64,000 nt of DNA, taken from an uncultured Paracoccaceae bacterium (lineage in GTDB: Bacteria > Pseudomonadota > Alphaproteobacteria > Rhodobacterales > Rhodobacteraceae). Every line of letters starts with the position of its first letter. The first letter of the stretch is position 1. The position numbers were made by a program, and so were the translations under genes. The notes beneath the pieces were generated by a model. The model searched no databases. It was not told where the DNA came from and saw only the letters and a list, made by a program, of their open reading frames with translations. This document shows positions 25,889-35,518 of the stretch, in pieces. Location of the stretch: assembly GCA_947496535.1 (NCBI GenBank), contig CANMDE010000001.1:558001-622000 (forward strand), in the 5' to 3' direction.

Positions 25889-28474
25889 CTAGGAGGCTTT
25901 CTTGCTGGCTGCGGCTTTCTTTTTCGCCGGTGCTTTCTTCTTGGCAGGCTTCTTCTTGCCCGCCTTGGCCGCGCGTTCATCGATCAGATCGACGGCCTGT
26001 GCCATGGTGAGATCACCCGGCTCTATGGTGTCGGGGATCGTGGCGTTGATCTTTTCCCACTTCACATATGGACCGTATTTGCCGTCATATATATTGACTG
26101 GCCCACCGGCCTCGGGGTGTTCGCCCAGTTCGTGGATCGGGACCGCCGCTTTGCCGCGTCCACCGCGCGACGCGATCTTTTCAGCCAAAAGCTGGACAGC
26201 CCGGTTCATGCCCACGGTCCAGACCTCATCAATGCTTTCGAGATTCGCATTGGTGCCGCCGCGATGCGATGTGCTTTCAGCGTGCTTCAGATATGGCCCA
26301 TAGCGCCCGATATTGGCCCACACCATCACGCCATCTTCGGGGTGCGGTCCGATTTCGCGGGGCAGGGAAAGCAGCATGACCGCTTGATCAAGCGTGACCT
26401 CCTCTGGTTGCCAGTCGGCAGGAATACCTTGGCGCGGTGGTTTCTTGTTTTCTTCGGTCACCGGGCCGCGCTGGGCGTAGGGGCCGAAGCGGCCTTTGAA
26501 AATACGAATTTCATCGCCGTGATCTTCACCCAGCAGCTTGCCGTCTGGTGGGATGGCCGACGCTTCGGCCTCTGGGTCAGGTGGGCCGAAGGGGCGGGTA
26601 TAGCGGCATTCGGGGTAGTTAGAGCAACCGATAAAAGCGCCGCCTGATCGTGCCGTGCGCATCGATAGGCGCCCGGCACCGCAATTGGGGCACAGGCGCG
26701 GGTCGCTTCCGTCTTCGGTAGGCGGAAAGAGGTGAGGTTCAAGAACTTCGTTGATTTTCTCCAACACCTCGGTAATCCGCAGATCGGCGGTTTCGGCTAT
26801 GGCGGCCGAGAAATCGCGCCAGAAGCGGTTGAGCACTTCTTTATAGTCCGCATCACCTGCGCTGACCTCGTCCAATTGATTTTCGAGATCAGCGGTAAAG
26901 CCGTAGCCGATATATTTGCGGAAGTAGTTTTCAAGAAAGGCCGTGACGAGCCGACCCTTGTCCTGTGGGATTAGTCGGTTTTTGTCTTTCTCGACATAGC
27001 CGCGATCCTGAATCGTGGTCACGATCGATGCATAGGTGGACGGTCGCCCAATCCCAAGCTCTTCCATCCGTTTGACCAGTGTTGCCTCGGTGTAGCGCGG
27101 CGGAGGTTGGGTGAAATGCTGTTCCGGGTCGACGTTTTGCTTTTCTGCAACCTCGCCTTCGGTCAGCTGTGGCAGGCGTTTATCGTCTTCGTCCCCGGCG
27201 CTATCGTCTTTGCCTTCTTCATAAATCGCAATGAAGCCATCAAAGACCATGACCTGCCCATTGGCACGCAGAACGACCTGTTCATCGGCGCTGGTTACGT
27301 CAACCACGGTTCGCTCAAGACGGGCGGCGGCCATTTGGCTGGCCATGGTGCGTTTGTAGATCAGATCATAAAGCTTGCGCTGATCGGCATCCATGATTTT
27401 GGCGTCGGCAGTGCCGACCATCATGTCCGTGGGCCGGATACATTCGTGCGCTTCCTGGGCGTTCTTGGCTTTGTTTTTGTATACGCGCGGACTTTCGGGC
27501 AGGTATTTATCGCCAAATTTGGATTTGATCGCATCGCGCGCGCCGGTCACGGCTTCGGGTGCCATGTCGATGCCATCGGTCCGCATATATGTGATCAGCC
27601 CGGCTTCGTAGAGACGCTGAGCGACCGACATGGTTTGCTTTGCACCCATGCCGAATTTACGGCTGGCTTCCTGCTGCAGTGTAGAGGTCATGAACGGAGG
27701 CGATGGGTTGCGGGTCGCGGGTTTTGCCTCGACTGATTTGACGATCAGATCGCGGGAGTTGATGGCCTGAACCGCCATCTCGGCCTGCGTTTCATTACCC
27801 AGATCGAACTTGTCTAGCTTTTTACCTGCAAGTGTTGTCAGGCGCGCTTCATAGGTCTGACCGCGGGGCGATTGCAGCAGTGCCTTGACCGTCCAGTATT
27901 CACGGGCGCGGAAGGCTTCGATTTCCATCTCGCGTTCAACGATCAGACGCAAACAGACTGACTGCACGCGACCAGCTGATTTCGCACCGGGCAATTTGCG
28001 CCAGAGGACAGGCGACAGGTTGAAGCCCACCAGATAGTCAAGCGCGCGACGGGCCAGATAGGCCTCGACCAGAGGCGCATCAACCTGGCGGGGGTTTTTC
28101 ATGGCCTCGGTTACCGCCGATTTCGTTATCGCGTTGAAGACGACGCGACTGACGGGGGTGTCTTTCTTGATCGCTTTCTTTGCGGTCAATGCTTCTGTCA
28201 GGTGCCAGCTGATCGCCTCGCCCTCGCGGTCGGGGTCAGTGGCAAGGATCAGCGCGTTATCGCCCTTGAGCGCGTCAACAATCGCTTTGATATGCTTTTT
28301 GCTATCGCTCGCGATCTCCCATTTCATGTCGAAACCGTCATCGGGCAGCACTGATCCGTCCTTGGGCGGCAGGTCACGCACATGCCCATACGAGGCCAGA
28401 ACGGTATAGTCTGAACCCAGATAACTGTTTATTTTCTTGGCCTTCGCGGGGGATTCGACAACAACAACGGGCAT
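25889..28474 (-). CDS. topA: DNA topoisomerase I
   Basis: Type IA topoisomerase that relaxes negative supercoils. The start at MPVVVVESPAKAKKI is chosen for an AAGGATT ribosome-binding site and for homology; it gives 861 residues. The Toprim domain contains ESPAKA near the N-terminus and LATDPDREGEAISWH. The active-site Tyr is at about residue 296 in GLITYMRTDG. A zinc-ribbon region holds CPNCGAGRLSMRT with GCSNYPECRY, and topoisomerase-I repeat domains follow. The end is a Lys/Ala-rich basic tail (KKKPAKKKAPAKKK), which is common in alphaproteobacterial TopA and helps DNA binding. Confidence 0.97.
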   Translation of the reverse strand: MPVVVVESPAKAKKINSYLGSDYTVLASYGHVRDLPPKDGSVLPDDGFDMKWEIASDSKKHIKAIVDALKGDNALILATDPDREGEAISWHLTEALTAKKAIKKDTPVSRVVFNAITKSAVTEAMKNPRQVDAPLVEAYLARRALDYLVGFNLSPVLWRKLPGAKSAGRVQSVCLRLIVEREMEIEAFRAREYWTVKALLQSPRGQTYEARLTTLAGKKLDKFDLGNETQAEMAVQAINSRDLIVKSVEAKPATRNPSPPFMTSTLQQEASRKFGMGAKQTMSVAQRLYEAGLITYMRTDGIDMAPEAVTGARDAIKSKFGDKYLPESPRVYKNKAKNAQEAHECIRPTDMMVGTADAKIMDADQRKLYDLIYKRTMASQMAAARLERTVVDVTSADEQVVLRANGQVMVFDGFIAIYEEGKDDSAGDEDDKRLPQLTEGEVAEKQNVDPEQHFTQPPPRYTEATLVKRMEELGIGRPSTYASIVTTIQDRGYVEKDKNRLIPQDKGRLVTAFLENYFRKYIGYGFTADLENQLDEVSAGDADYKEVLNRFWRDFSAAIAETADLRITEVLEKINEVLEPHLFPPTEDGSDPRLCPNCGAGRLSMRTARSGGAFIGCSNYPECRYTRPFGPPDPEAEASAIPPDGKLLGEDHGDEIRIFKGRFGPYAQRGPVTEENKKPPRQGIPADWQPEEVTLDQAVMLLSLPREIGPHPEDGVMVWANIGRYGPYLKHAESTSHRGGTNANLESIDEVWTVGMNRAVQLLAEKIASRGGRGKAAVPIHELGEHPEAGGPVNIYDGKYGPYVKWEKINATIPDTIEPGDLTMAQAVDLIDERAAKAGKKKPAKKKAPAKKKAAASKKAS

Positions 28475-28579
28475 GGGAATCCTTTTATAACAAAGCGTCC
28501 GATTCAGTCGGGGAAGATGTGGGCGGGATTGGAAGAATGTCAATGCACGGAAAAGCGATGGTCTTTCCGCCGGCCTAAA

Positions 28580-29728
28580 TCACACGACGCGAGACAAAAG
28601 TCCGCCGGCTTGTCGGGTGATTTTTCCATCAAGCTCAAGGTCAACAAGTGCCGGAGTAATGGCGGTTGCAGGGGCGGCCATATCGCGTAGCAACTGATCT
28701 TCGGCGATGGGAGAGGGGCCAAGGCGCGACAGGATCATGTCGTGCAGTTTGGCCGCGTTTTGCAGGTTGGGCTTTTGCCTGTCCGGCTGCGCCAGCGGTG
28801 GCTCTGGCGCGGTGCCTGCAATGGGGCCAAGCGCCTCGATCACGTCGGCCGCGTTTCGCACCAGGATCGCACCGTCCCTGATAAGCATGTTGCAGCCCGC
28901 TGCGCGGGCGTCGAACGGATGGCCGGGGACGGCAAGAACGTCACGCGCCTGATCCAGCGCGTTTCGGGCTGTGATAAGACTGCCGGATTTTGCTGCGGCT
29001 TCAACCACGATGACGGCTTTTGCGACGCCAGAGATAATCCTGTTTCGCGCCGGAAAATGCCGTGCCTGTGGCTGCAGACCCATTGGCATCTCGGACAGCC
29101 GCAATCCGCGCTGGCCGATATTGTCCGCCAGTTGAGCATTCTCTGCCGGATAGATCACGTCAATGCCACCGGCCTGAACTGCAATGGTCCCACCATCGAG
29201 CGCCGCAAGATGCGCCGCCGTGTCGATGCCACGGGCAAGGCCCGAGACGACGACGAAACCAGCCTCTGCCAGTTCCTGCGCCAGCCGTTTGGCCATGCGC
29301 GTGCCGAGCGAAGACGCGTTCCGCGCACCGACCATGGCAATCATGGGGCGCTTGAGGAGTTCAAGATCGCCAATTGTCCATAACAGCGGCGGCGCGTCAT
29401 CGATATCATTGAGGGCCGCTGGGTAGGTGGGGTCTGTGTCACTAATCAACCGTGCGCCCGCTGATCGGCCAGCTTTGAGTTCGGCCAATGCCACACCAGC
29501 CGGACATACCGCGTAATCCGATACCCCGGCCGCCTTGGCGATGTCCGGGAGGGCCGCAAGCGCCTGCGCTGCAGTGCCGTGCTCCGCCAGCAAGCGCCGA
29601 TAGGTCGCGATGCCCACGCGCCGGGAGCGCAATAGACGAAGCCGGTTGACCGTATCCTCTTCCGTGGTGGGTAGGAGTGGGGGGTGAGCGGAAGATTCGT
29701 CTGTTCCAGCCATCCAATGCTCCGCCAT
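28580..29728 (-). CDS. dprA: DNA-processing protein DprA
   Basis: Loads RecA on incoming single-stranded DNA during transformation and recombination. At 382 residues it has an N-terminal helix-hairpin/SAM-like region (about 25-80) and then the Rossmann-fold DprA core. Core blocks are IAMVGARNASSLGTRMAKRLA, VVSGLARGIDTAAHLAALDGGT, VQAGGIDVIYPAEN and PARNRIISGVAKAVIVVEA with LITARNALDQARDVLAVPG. A C-terminal winged helix (EDQLLRDMAAPATAITPALVDLELDGKI) follows. It lies upstream of topA on the same strand with about 105 bp between them. Other competence genes are not in the window. Confidence 0.95.
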   Translation of the reverse strand: MAEHWMAGTDESSAHPPLLPTTEEDTVNRLRLLRSRRVGIATYRRLLAEHGTAAQALAALPDIAKAAGVSDYAVCPAGVALAELKAGRSAGARLISDTDPTYPAALNDIDDAPPLLWTIGDLELLKRPMIAMVGARNASSLGTRMAKRLAQELAEAGFVVVSGLARGIDTAAHLAALDGGTIAVQAGGIDVIYPAENAQLADNIGQRGLRLSEMPMGLQPQARHFPARNRIISGVAKAVIVVEAAAKSGSLITARNALDQARDVLAVPGHPFDARAAGCNMLIRDGAILVRNAADVIEALGPIAGTAPEPPLAQPDRQKPNLQNAAKLHDMILSRLGPSPIAEDQLLRDMAAPATAITPALVDLELDGKITRQAGGLLSRVV

Positions 29729-29845
29729 ATTGCGTCACAAGGATTAGGACGAGAAGGTTAACGAGGTGTGAACGAAACCGTGACGGACCTTGAAAAAATG
29801 CAATTGTCGGTATGAAAACGGCGTAATTCGGGGTGTTTTTTTCGC

Positions 29846-29860
29846 GTGGGTTTTACCCAC
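29846..29860. repeat. Short palindrome GTGGGT-TTT-ACCCAC
   Basis: A 6-bp dyad followed by CCTACG lies downstream of the GNAT gene. A close variant of the palindromic core (GGTGGGTT-CC-AACCCACC) lies after the coxIII gene at 36978-36995, so this may be a small dispersed palindromic repeat. Confidence 0.4.
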
Positions 29861-29871
29861 CCTACGTTGGA

Positions 29872-30321
29872 TCAATCCACCTCGTAGCATTTGCAGATGG
29901 CACTGTCCGTGGTGCGGTAGGTGCGAAAACCCATCGCCTCGTAATAGGCCAAGCCGCCCGTATTGGTCTTGCCTATGGTTGCGTCGACCTTTTGCAGTCC
30001 TGCGTTCTTGGCTGCCTTCTTTGTTTCAGCGAATAAAGCCGCGCCCACGCCCTTTCGGGCGGCATCGGGGCTGATATGGGTGCCGATGACGCCCCAACCG
30101 GGGGTGACGCTGTATATGTTGCCTTTGGTGGCCAGTTTCAGGGCCTGGAAGCCGAGGATCATGCCGTTTTCTTCGGCCACCGTGCACTGAATGCCATCGG
30201 GGTGGGTGATGTAGAAGTCGTGGGCATGATCGGGGCTTGTGGGTTTGGTATCCGCATAAAGGCGCATCAACACATTGCTGATGCCTTGGGCGTCGTCGGG
30301 CGTGGCGCGGCGGATGTGCAT
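29872..30321 (-). CDS. GNAT family N-acetyltransferase
   Basis: This 149-residue single-domain GNAT protein starts with MHIRRATPDDAQGISNVL and has a CoA-binding A motif around HISPDAARKGVGAALFAETKKAAK (R/Q-x-x-G-x-G/A pattern as ARKGVGAAL). The family-typical end is GGLAYYEAMGFRTYR. It should move an acetyl group from acetyl-CoA to a small molecule or a protein amine; the acceptor is unknown. It stands alone, with a 584-bp gap on its upstream side. Confidence 0.88.
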   Translation of the reverse strand: MHIRRATPDDAQGISNVLMRLYADTKPTSPDHAHDFYITHPDGIQCTVAEENGMILGFQALKLATKGNIYSVTPGWGVIGTHISPDAARKGVGAALFAETKKAAKNAGLQKVDATIGKTNTGGLAYYEAMGFRTYRTTDSAICKCYEVD

Positions 30322-30905
30322 GGTTCCGGCTTTCTGGAGGTTCGGTGTTGCGAGATCGCATGGCGGATTTGAGGGGGTGGTGCAACGTTCGGTGGGTGTT
30401 GCGTGGCCCGTTTTTGCAGGTTTGCGCCGAAGAGATGGTTAACGCCTTTGTTTATTGGTTAAAACGGTGCCCGAAACCGGTCGGACAAGCGTCGGCAAAA
30501 CGTCGGACACCAGCGCGCGGTTTTTTAGGATTTTAGTAGGTTAACGAAGTGTGCGGTGGGGGGTTGTGGTGTTGGGTGTCACACGGTTTCGGCTTTCACG
30601 TATCACTTGATCCAAGTCTGGAAAACTCGGCCAAGTTGCTGTTGGCGCCGGTCAGGGCGAAGGCCCAATCTGTGAATTCGATTTTCTTGTCGCGCGTGCC
30701 AGTAGAACAGGAAGTGCGGCGGAATGACCGGTCATCCATGCGAGACGCAGCAAGAATCAGATTGTCAATTCGCAGAGTGCGAGATTTAGGTGTTGCTTTA
30801 ATGCCCGCACCCCATGGGCAAGCACGGACGCCGATCAACAACCTATTGGCAAGTCTCACGATCCTGTTATCGTTCTCTATCTTTTTCGATGTTGCCCAGG
30901 ATTTA
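30322..30905. other. Gene-free stretch upstream of the TbpB-like lipoprotein
   Basis: Open frames run through this stretch on both strands, but none has a recognisable domain, a ribosome-binding site with a plausible start, or family-like sequence. Positions 30520-30545 are T-rich. The lipoprotein frame continues open upstream to 30549, but that part lacks export features and is taken as non-coding leader. Confidence 0.5.
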
Positions 30906-31781
30906 ATGATGCTTCTCAGATCTAACCTTGCCCTTTCAATGATTGCGCTCGTTTCGGCATGTGGTGGGGGGGGTGGCGACAGCGGGGGCAACAGCGCCGA
31001 AATCTCACCGATCTCCGCCTTTGGTTTTGCTGACGCCGAACGGCCACAGGATGGCTCTTTTGACTACAACATCAAAGATACCATTCGGACCTTGGGCAGT
31101 GTCGATGGTGAATTGAGCCAGGAACGCCAAGACATTGATCTTTCGGGCACTATTGGCGCTGGTGACATTACACTTGTTTTGGATGGCGAAACATACGTGC
31201 TTGAGCGAGATGCGATCGATCCCTCGATCGCAACTTTCGATGATGGCGGTGATTTCGTTCAACTGAGCACAACAATTGGTGAAAATAATCAAGCTGTCGG
31301 TGTGAATATATTCTCGGTGATTGACGGCGAACTTAACGACGGGAAATTGGTCCTAGGTTTAGACACCAACCCAAACGATGTTGAAATGATTACGGGTAGT
31401 GCGGATTACACCGGAAGAGCAGAAGCAACCCTGCGGAATGGATTTAGTAGCGCATCTGCTGGCGGCGATCTGAACCTCACGGTGGACTTTGATGATAATT
31501 CAGTCGGGGGAACCGCCGAGCTTGAATTCATAGAAGGCTCTTTGGATTTTGACCCTGTAACAATCGCATTTGATGACACCGATCTGGTTGGAAACGGGTT
31601 TGCTGGTAACGTGAGCATTGAAGCCGGCGATATTGGTGGCACGCTCGACAACACCACCTACGAAGGGCGTCTTTTCGGGGCTGATGCCGGAACAGTTGGT
31701 GGTACATTTACAGGTCAGATCAATCTGGATGACAGTGACAGCAACACCTTTGTCGATGGTGTGTTTATCGGCGCTGAGTAG
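30906..31781 (+). CDS. Surface lipoprotein with TbpB-like beta-barrel repeat pattern
   Basis: This 291-residue protein starts at the double Met of MMLLRSNLALSMIALVSAC. This gives a lipoprotein signal peptide with the lipidated cysteine at residue 19, followed directly by five glycines and a Ser/Gly linker. The rest is rich in Gly, Asp and Thr and predicted beta. The last 120 residues show the barrel pattern of transferrin-binding-protein-like lipoproteins: GSADYTGRAEATL, DLNLTVDFDDNSVGGT and YEGRLFGADAGTVGGTFTGQ. Such proteins are often surface-exposed and exported by Slam translocators. No Slam or TonB receptor gene is adjacent. A run of eight G bases (30966-30973) sits in the coding sequence right after the lipobox. 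The ligand is unknown. Confidence 0.75.
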   Translation: MMLLRSNLALSMIALVSACGGGGGDSGGNSAEISPISAFGFADAERPQDGSFDYNIKDTIRTLGSVDGELSQERQDIDLSGTIGAGDITLVLDGETYVLERDAIDPSIATFDDGGDFVQLSTTIGENNQAVGVNIFSVIDGELNDGKLVLGLDTNPNDVEMITGSADYTGRAEATLRNGFSSASAGGDLNLTVDFDDNSVGGTAELEFIEGSLDFDPVTIAFDDTDLVGNGFAGNVSIEAGDIGGTLDNTTYEGRLFGADAGTVGGTFTGQINLDDSDSNTFVDGVFIGAE

Positions 31782-31917
31782 GTTCAACATGTCCTGACTA
31801 GGGTCGAATGCCGGATGGGGCAGAAACCTAACGTCGAATCGAATTGTGCGGATTCGTTTGCTTTGCCGCCCGTATGTTAGCGATCATTCTCGATCTGGTG
31901 CAGACGTTGCCGCCGCC

Positions 31918-33339
31918 CTAGGCCGCAGCCCCGCCAACAGTCAGGCCGCCGATCAGCAGGCTGGGTTGTCCGACCCCGACGGGCACCCATTGCCCTGCTT
32001 TGCCGCAATTGCCTATGCCGGGGTCAAGAGCGAGGTCGTTGCCTATGCCTCGGATTTGTTTCAGGGCTGTTGCCCCGTCGCCGATGAGTGTGGCCCCTTT
32101 AACGGGTGCGCCGACGACGCCGTTTTTGACGCGGTATGCCTCGGTGCAGCTGAACACGAATTTGCCGTTGGTGATGTCCACTTGTCCGCCGCCGAACCCA
32201 ACTGCATAGATGCCGTCCTGCAGATCCGCGACGAGGCTTTCAGGCTCTGCGTCGCCCGCCAGCATGTAAGTGTTTGTCATACGTGGCATCGGCGCGTGCG
32301 CGTAACTTTCGCGCCGTCCGTTGCCGGTGGGGGCTACCCCCATCAGCCGCGCGTTTTGCCGGTCTTGCATGTAGCCCACCAGCACCCCGTCTTCGATGAG
32401 GGTGTTTTTGGCGCTGGGCGTGCCTTCGTCATCGACGGTGATCGACCCGCGCCGGTCGGGGATGGTGCCGTCATCCAGCACGGTCACGCCTTTGGCCGCG
32501 ATTTGCTGGCCCATCAGCCCGGCGAATGCGCTGGAGCCTTTGCGGTTGAAGTCACCTTCCAACCCGTGCCCGATGGCCTCGTGCAGCAGGATGCCGGGCC
32601 AGCCGGGGCCAAGGACCACGTCCATCACACCAGCCGGGGCGGGTTCGGCATCGAGGTTCACCAAAGCGATGCGCAATGCCTCGCGCGTGACCGGTTCCCA
32701 GTTTTCGCGGCTGATCAGCCCGATCAGCCCGGCGCGACCGCCGCCGCCCATCATGCCGCTTTCGCGTTTTCCGTTTTCTTCTACAATCACGCTGATGTTG
32801 AGCCGCGACATCGGGCGTGTATCGGTGACAAGCGTGCCTTCGGGGCGCAGAATCAGGACCTCTTGATGCGAGGCAGCCAAGGTGGCGCTGACCTGCACCA
32901 CACGCGGATCAAGCGCGCGGGCGAAGGCGTCGATCTCGCGTAGCAGGTCGATTTTGGCGGGGAAGGTGGCCTGCAGCATCGGGTCGTCGTCGCTGTAAAG
33001 CTTGCGATTGGTGCCAGCCGGGCCTGTTGCCATTGTCCCGCCGCCATCGCCCACGGCGAGCCGGGCGGTGGAGACCGCGCGTTTCAGGGCGTGTTCGTCA
33101 ATGCTGGTGGAATGGGCGTAGCCTGCGGTTTCGCCTTTCACGGCCCGCAGGCCGAACCCTTCGGATGCATCGAAGCTCGCGGTTTTGACACGGCCATCGT
33201 CAAAGGACAGAACCTCGGATTTGCGCCGTTCGAGGAAAAGTTCGCCATCATCGGCACCGGCTGTCGCTTCCTGCAATAAAGACAGCGCTGTGTCCTGATC
33301 CAGATTGGTCTCAAAGGGGCGGAACGGATCGTCTGACAT
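31918..33339 (-). CDS. tldD: Metalloprotease TldD
   Basis: Subunit of the TldD/TldE zinc protease that trims and degrades small peptides in the cytosol. The start at [13 protein letters not shown] (AAGGAAATCCC upstream) gives 473 residues. The zinc motif HEAIGH lies at about 253-258 and is followed by [14 protein letters not shown]. The conserved [20 protein letters not shown] and [27 protein letters not shown] blocks are present. It is transcribed divergently from the cytochrome oxidase genes. The partner tldE is not in the window. Confidence 0.95.
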   Translation of the reverse strand: MSDDPFRPFETNLDQDTALSLLQEATAGADDGELFLERRKSEVLSFDDGRVKTASFDASEGFGLRAVKGETAGYAHSTSIDEHALKRAVSTARLAVGDGGGTMATGPAGTNRKLYSDDDPMLQATFPAKIDLLREIDAFARALDPRVVQVSATLAASHQEVLILRPEGTLVTDTRPMSRLNISVIVEENGKRESGMMGGGGRAGLIGLISRENWEPVTREALRIALVNLDAEPAPAGVMDVVLGPGWPGILLHEAIGHGLEGDFNRKGSSAFAGLMGQQIAAKGVTVLDDGTIPDRRGSITVDDEGTPSAKNTLIEDGVLVGYMQDRQNARLMGVAPTGNGRRESYAHAPMPRMTNTYMLAGDAEPESLVADLQDGIYAVGFGGGQVDITNGKFVFSCTEAYRVKNGVVGAPVKGATLIGDGATALKQIRGIGNDLALDPGIGNCGKAGQWVPVGVGQPSLLIGGLTVGGAAA

Positions 33340-33521
33340 GGGATTTCCTTTTGGGCGATGCCTTGAAACAACAAAAGCGTCTGTTTGCCGCAACAGCGGT
33401 TCTTGAGTTGTTCATCAGGATATGGGACATGAGCGTCCAGATACAACGGGATTCCTTCTTTCGCGGAAGCGGATTACCTCAAAGACGCGCCGATCAGGCG
33501 CCACCATTGTTAGGGTTTGAT

Positions 33522-34340
33522 ATGCGACTGAACACCTTTGCGACCTCACTGTGGGCTTCGGCTGGGCTGATCATGGCGGGGGCAGGTGCCTTTGCCCAAG
33601 AGGTTAATCAGGATCTGGAGATCATTGGCCGCCCGATCCCGGGCGGAACAGGGTTTCAGCCTGCGGCCACTGAACTGGCACGCGATGTACAGTGGCTGGA
33701 CCATATGCTGCTGATCATCATTACGGTCATCACACTGTTCGTCACAGGCTTGCTGGCGTGGGTTGTCGTGCGTTTCAACGCGAAGAAAAACCCTACCCCG
33801 GCCGGTTTTACCCATAACTCGCCGCTTGAGGTCGCATGGACGGTTGTCCCGATCGTCATTCTTGTTTTCATCGGTGCGTTCTCGCTGCCTGTCTTGTTCA
33901 AGCAGCAGGAGATTCCAGAGGCCGATATCACAATCAAGGTTACGGGCTATCAGTGGTACTGGGGCTACGAATATGTTGATGAAGGCGTTATCTTTGACAG
34001 CTTTATGCTGGCCCGGGACGAGTTGGAAGAGTTCGGCTACAGTCAGGATGAATATCTGCTGGCGACCGACACAGCCGTCGTTGTCCCCGTTGGTGCAACC
34101 GTTGTGATGAACGTGACCGGCGCTGATGTGATCCATTCCTGGACTGTTCCCGCCTTTGGCGTGAAACAGGACGCCGTTCCTGGGCGTCTGGCCCAACTGT
34201 GGTTCGCCGCCGAGCAGGAAGGCATTTACTTTGGTCAGTGTTCCGAGCTTTGCGGCAAGGACCATGCCTATATGCCGATTACAGTGAAAGTGGTCAGCCA
34301 GGAAACATATGACCAGTGGTTGACCGAGGCGACATCTTAA
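33522..34340 (+). CDS. ctaC: Cytochrome c oxidase subunit II
   Basis: Electron-entry subunit of the aa3-type terminal oxidase. The start at [11 protein letters not shown] gives a signal peptide (to AGAFA) and a 272-residue precursor; the frame stays open 57 codons upstream without homology. Two membrane helices follow the signal peptide. The periplasmic cupredoxin domain has the aromatic patch YQWYWGYEY and the CuA ligands in [12 protein letters not shown] (C240, C244, H248, M251). It heads the ctaC-ctaB-coxF-ctaG-ctaE-surf1 group. The catalytic subunit I gene is not in the window. Confidence 0.96.
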   Translation: MRLNTFATSLWASAGLIMAGAGAFAQEVNQDLEIIGRPIPGGTGFQPAATELARDVQWLDHMLLIIITVITLFVTGLLAWVVVRFNAKKNPTPAGFTHNSPLEVAWTVVPIVILVFIGAFSLPVLFKQQEIPEADITIKVTGYQWYWGYEYVDEGVIFDSFMLARDELEEFGYSQDEYLLATDTAVVVPVGATVVMNVTGADVIHSWTVPAFGVKQDAVPGRLAQLWFAAEQEGIYFGQCSELCGKDHAYMPITVKVVSQETYDQWLTEATS

Positions 34341-34382
34341 CCTTGTCGGTGGGTTGTCCCCGCCATTTTGAACGAGCCGTGC

Positions 34383-35315
34383 ATGAGTGACATAAGTCTT
34401 CAGGAAACCACCTATGAGGCCGGTATGGGCGATTATTTCGCCCTGCTGAAGCCGCGCGTGATGTCGTTGGTGGTGTTTACGGCGCTGGTGGGTTTGCTGG
34501 TCGCACCTTTTCCGGTGCATCCGTTCATCGGTTTTGTCTCAATCCTTTGCATCGCCGTTGGGGCAGGGGCATCCGGTGCCCTGAATATGTGGTGGGACGC
34601 TGATATTGATGCCCGCATGAAGCGGACCGCTGGCCGCCCGATCCCATCTGGCCGGGTCGAACCGGGTGAGGCATTGGCGATTGGTCTGGGGCTTTCCGGT
34701 TTTTCCATCGTTTTGCTGGCACTGGCGACGAACTTTCTGGCGGCCTTCCTGCTCGCCTTCACGATCTTCTTTTATGCGGTCGTTTATTCGATGTGGCTTA
34801 AACGATCGACGCCGCAGAACATCGTCATTGGTGGGGCGGCTGGTGCGTTTCCTCCGATGATTGGTTGGGCGGTCGCGACCGGTGCTGTCAGCATTGAAAG
34901 CACTTTGATGTTTGCCCTGATCTTCATGTGGACCCCGCCGCATTTCTGGGCTTTGGCGTTGTTTGTGAAATCCGACTACGGCAATGCCGGTGTTCCGATG
35001 CTGACCGAAACGCATGGCCGGGACACCACCCGCCGTCACGTTCTGATCTACACATTGCTGCTGGTGCCTGTGTCGCTTGGGTTGGGGTTCACCTCAATCG
35101 GGGGTCCGGTTTATCTTGCGGTGGCGTCTGTCATGAATTTGTGGTTCCTTAAGGGTGCGTATGACATCTGGCGGCGCGATGACGCTGCTTGCGAGGCTGA
35201 CAAGCACAAGGTCGAAATCGCAGTTTTCAAGGTTTCGCTGTACTATCTGTTCCTGCATTTTGGCGCTTTGCTGCTTGAGGCGATCTTGCGGCAATATGGG
35301 ATTTCGGGGTGGTAA
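34383..35315 (+). CDS. ctaB: Protoheme IX farnesyltransferase (heme O synthase)
   Basis: UbiA-family prenyltransferase that adds a farnesyl group to heme b to make heme O, the precursor of heme A for cytochrome oxidase. The 310 residues form about nine membrane helices. The two Asp-rich loops are NMWWDADIDARMKRTAGRPIPSG and the second loop KSDYGNAGVPMLTETHG. WTPPHFWALALFV is also typical. The ATG at MSDISLQETTYEAG is preferred over a TTG 15 bases upstream. The stop overlaps the start of the next small gene by one base. Confidence 0.96.
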   Translation: MSDISLQETTYEAGMGDYFALLKPRVMSLVVFTALVGLLVAPFPVHPFIGFVSILCIAVGAGASGALNMWWDADIDARMKRTAGRPIPSGRVEPGEALAIGLGLSGFSIVLLALATNFLAAFLLAFTIFFYAVVYSMWLKRSTPQNIVIGGAAGAFPPMIGWAVATGAVSIESTLMFALIFMWTPPHFWALALFVKSDYGNAGVPMLTETHGRDTTRRHVLIYTLLLVPVSLGLGFTSIGGPVYLAVASVMNLWFLKGAYDIWRRDDAACEADKHKVEIAVFKVSLYYLFLHFGALLLEAILRQYGISGW

Positions 35316-35518
35316 TGGCGATCAAGGTCGAACATGAGCTTCACGAACGCCGCCGCGGCCGCAATCTTGGCGTGGGCTTGTTGCTGATCGGGTTCATCGC
35401 CATCATTTTTGGACTAACCGTCGTGAAAGTCCTGCAACTGGGTGACACTGCCGAGTTTGAGCGTTTCGATCACGTGGCCCGCCCACAAATTGTTCCACAA
35501 GAGGAGGCCGACCAGTGA
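35315..35518 (+). CDS. Small single-helix protein of the cytochrome oxidase operon (CoxF-like)
   Basis: This 67-residue protein has a charged N-terminus (MAIKVEHELHERRRGRNLG), one membrane helix (VGLLLIGFIAIIFGLTVVKVL) and a hydrophilic tail. Its ATG shares a base with the ctaB stop, and its stop overlaps the ctaG GTG start (GTGA), so it is locked between two assembly genes. Small proteins of this kind occur at the same place in related operons and are taken to be assembly factors. The exact role is unknown. It is too compact and too tightly coupled to be chance. Confidence 0.8.
   Translation: MAIKVEHELHERRRGRNLGVGLLLIGFIAIIFGLTVVKVLQLGDTAEFERFDHVARPQIVPQEEADQ

Noticed and set aside
26117..27736. 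Plus-strand open frames (176 and 209 codons) inside topA
   Set aside because: They are antisense shadows of topA with no start signals or recognisable domains.
30596..30991. Minus-strand open frame (131 codons) near the TbpB-like lipoprotein
   Set aside because: It overlaps the lipoprotein signal region, begins in the poly-G tract read as prolines, and shows no recognisable family.
31846..32943. Plus-strand open frame of 365 codons over tldD
   Set aside because: It is antisense to a certain tldD gene, and its sequence is an antisense shadow.
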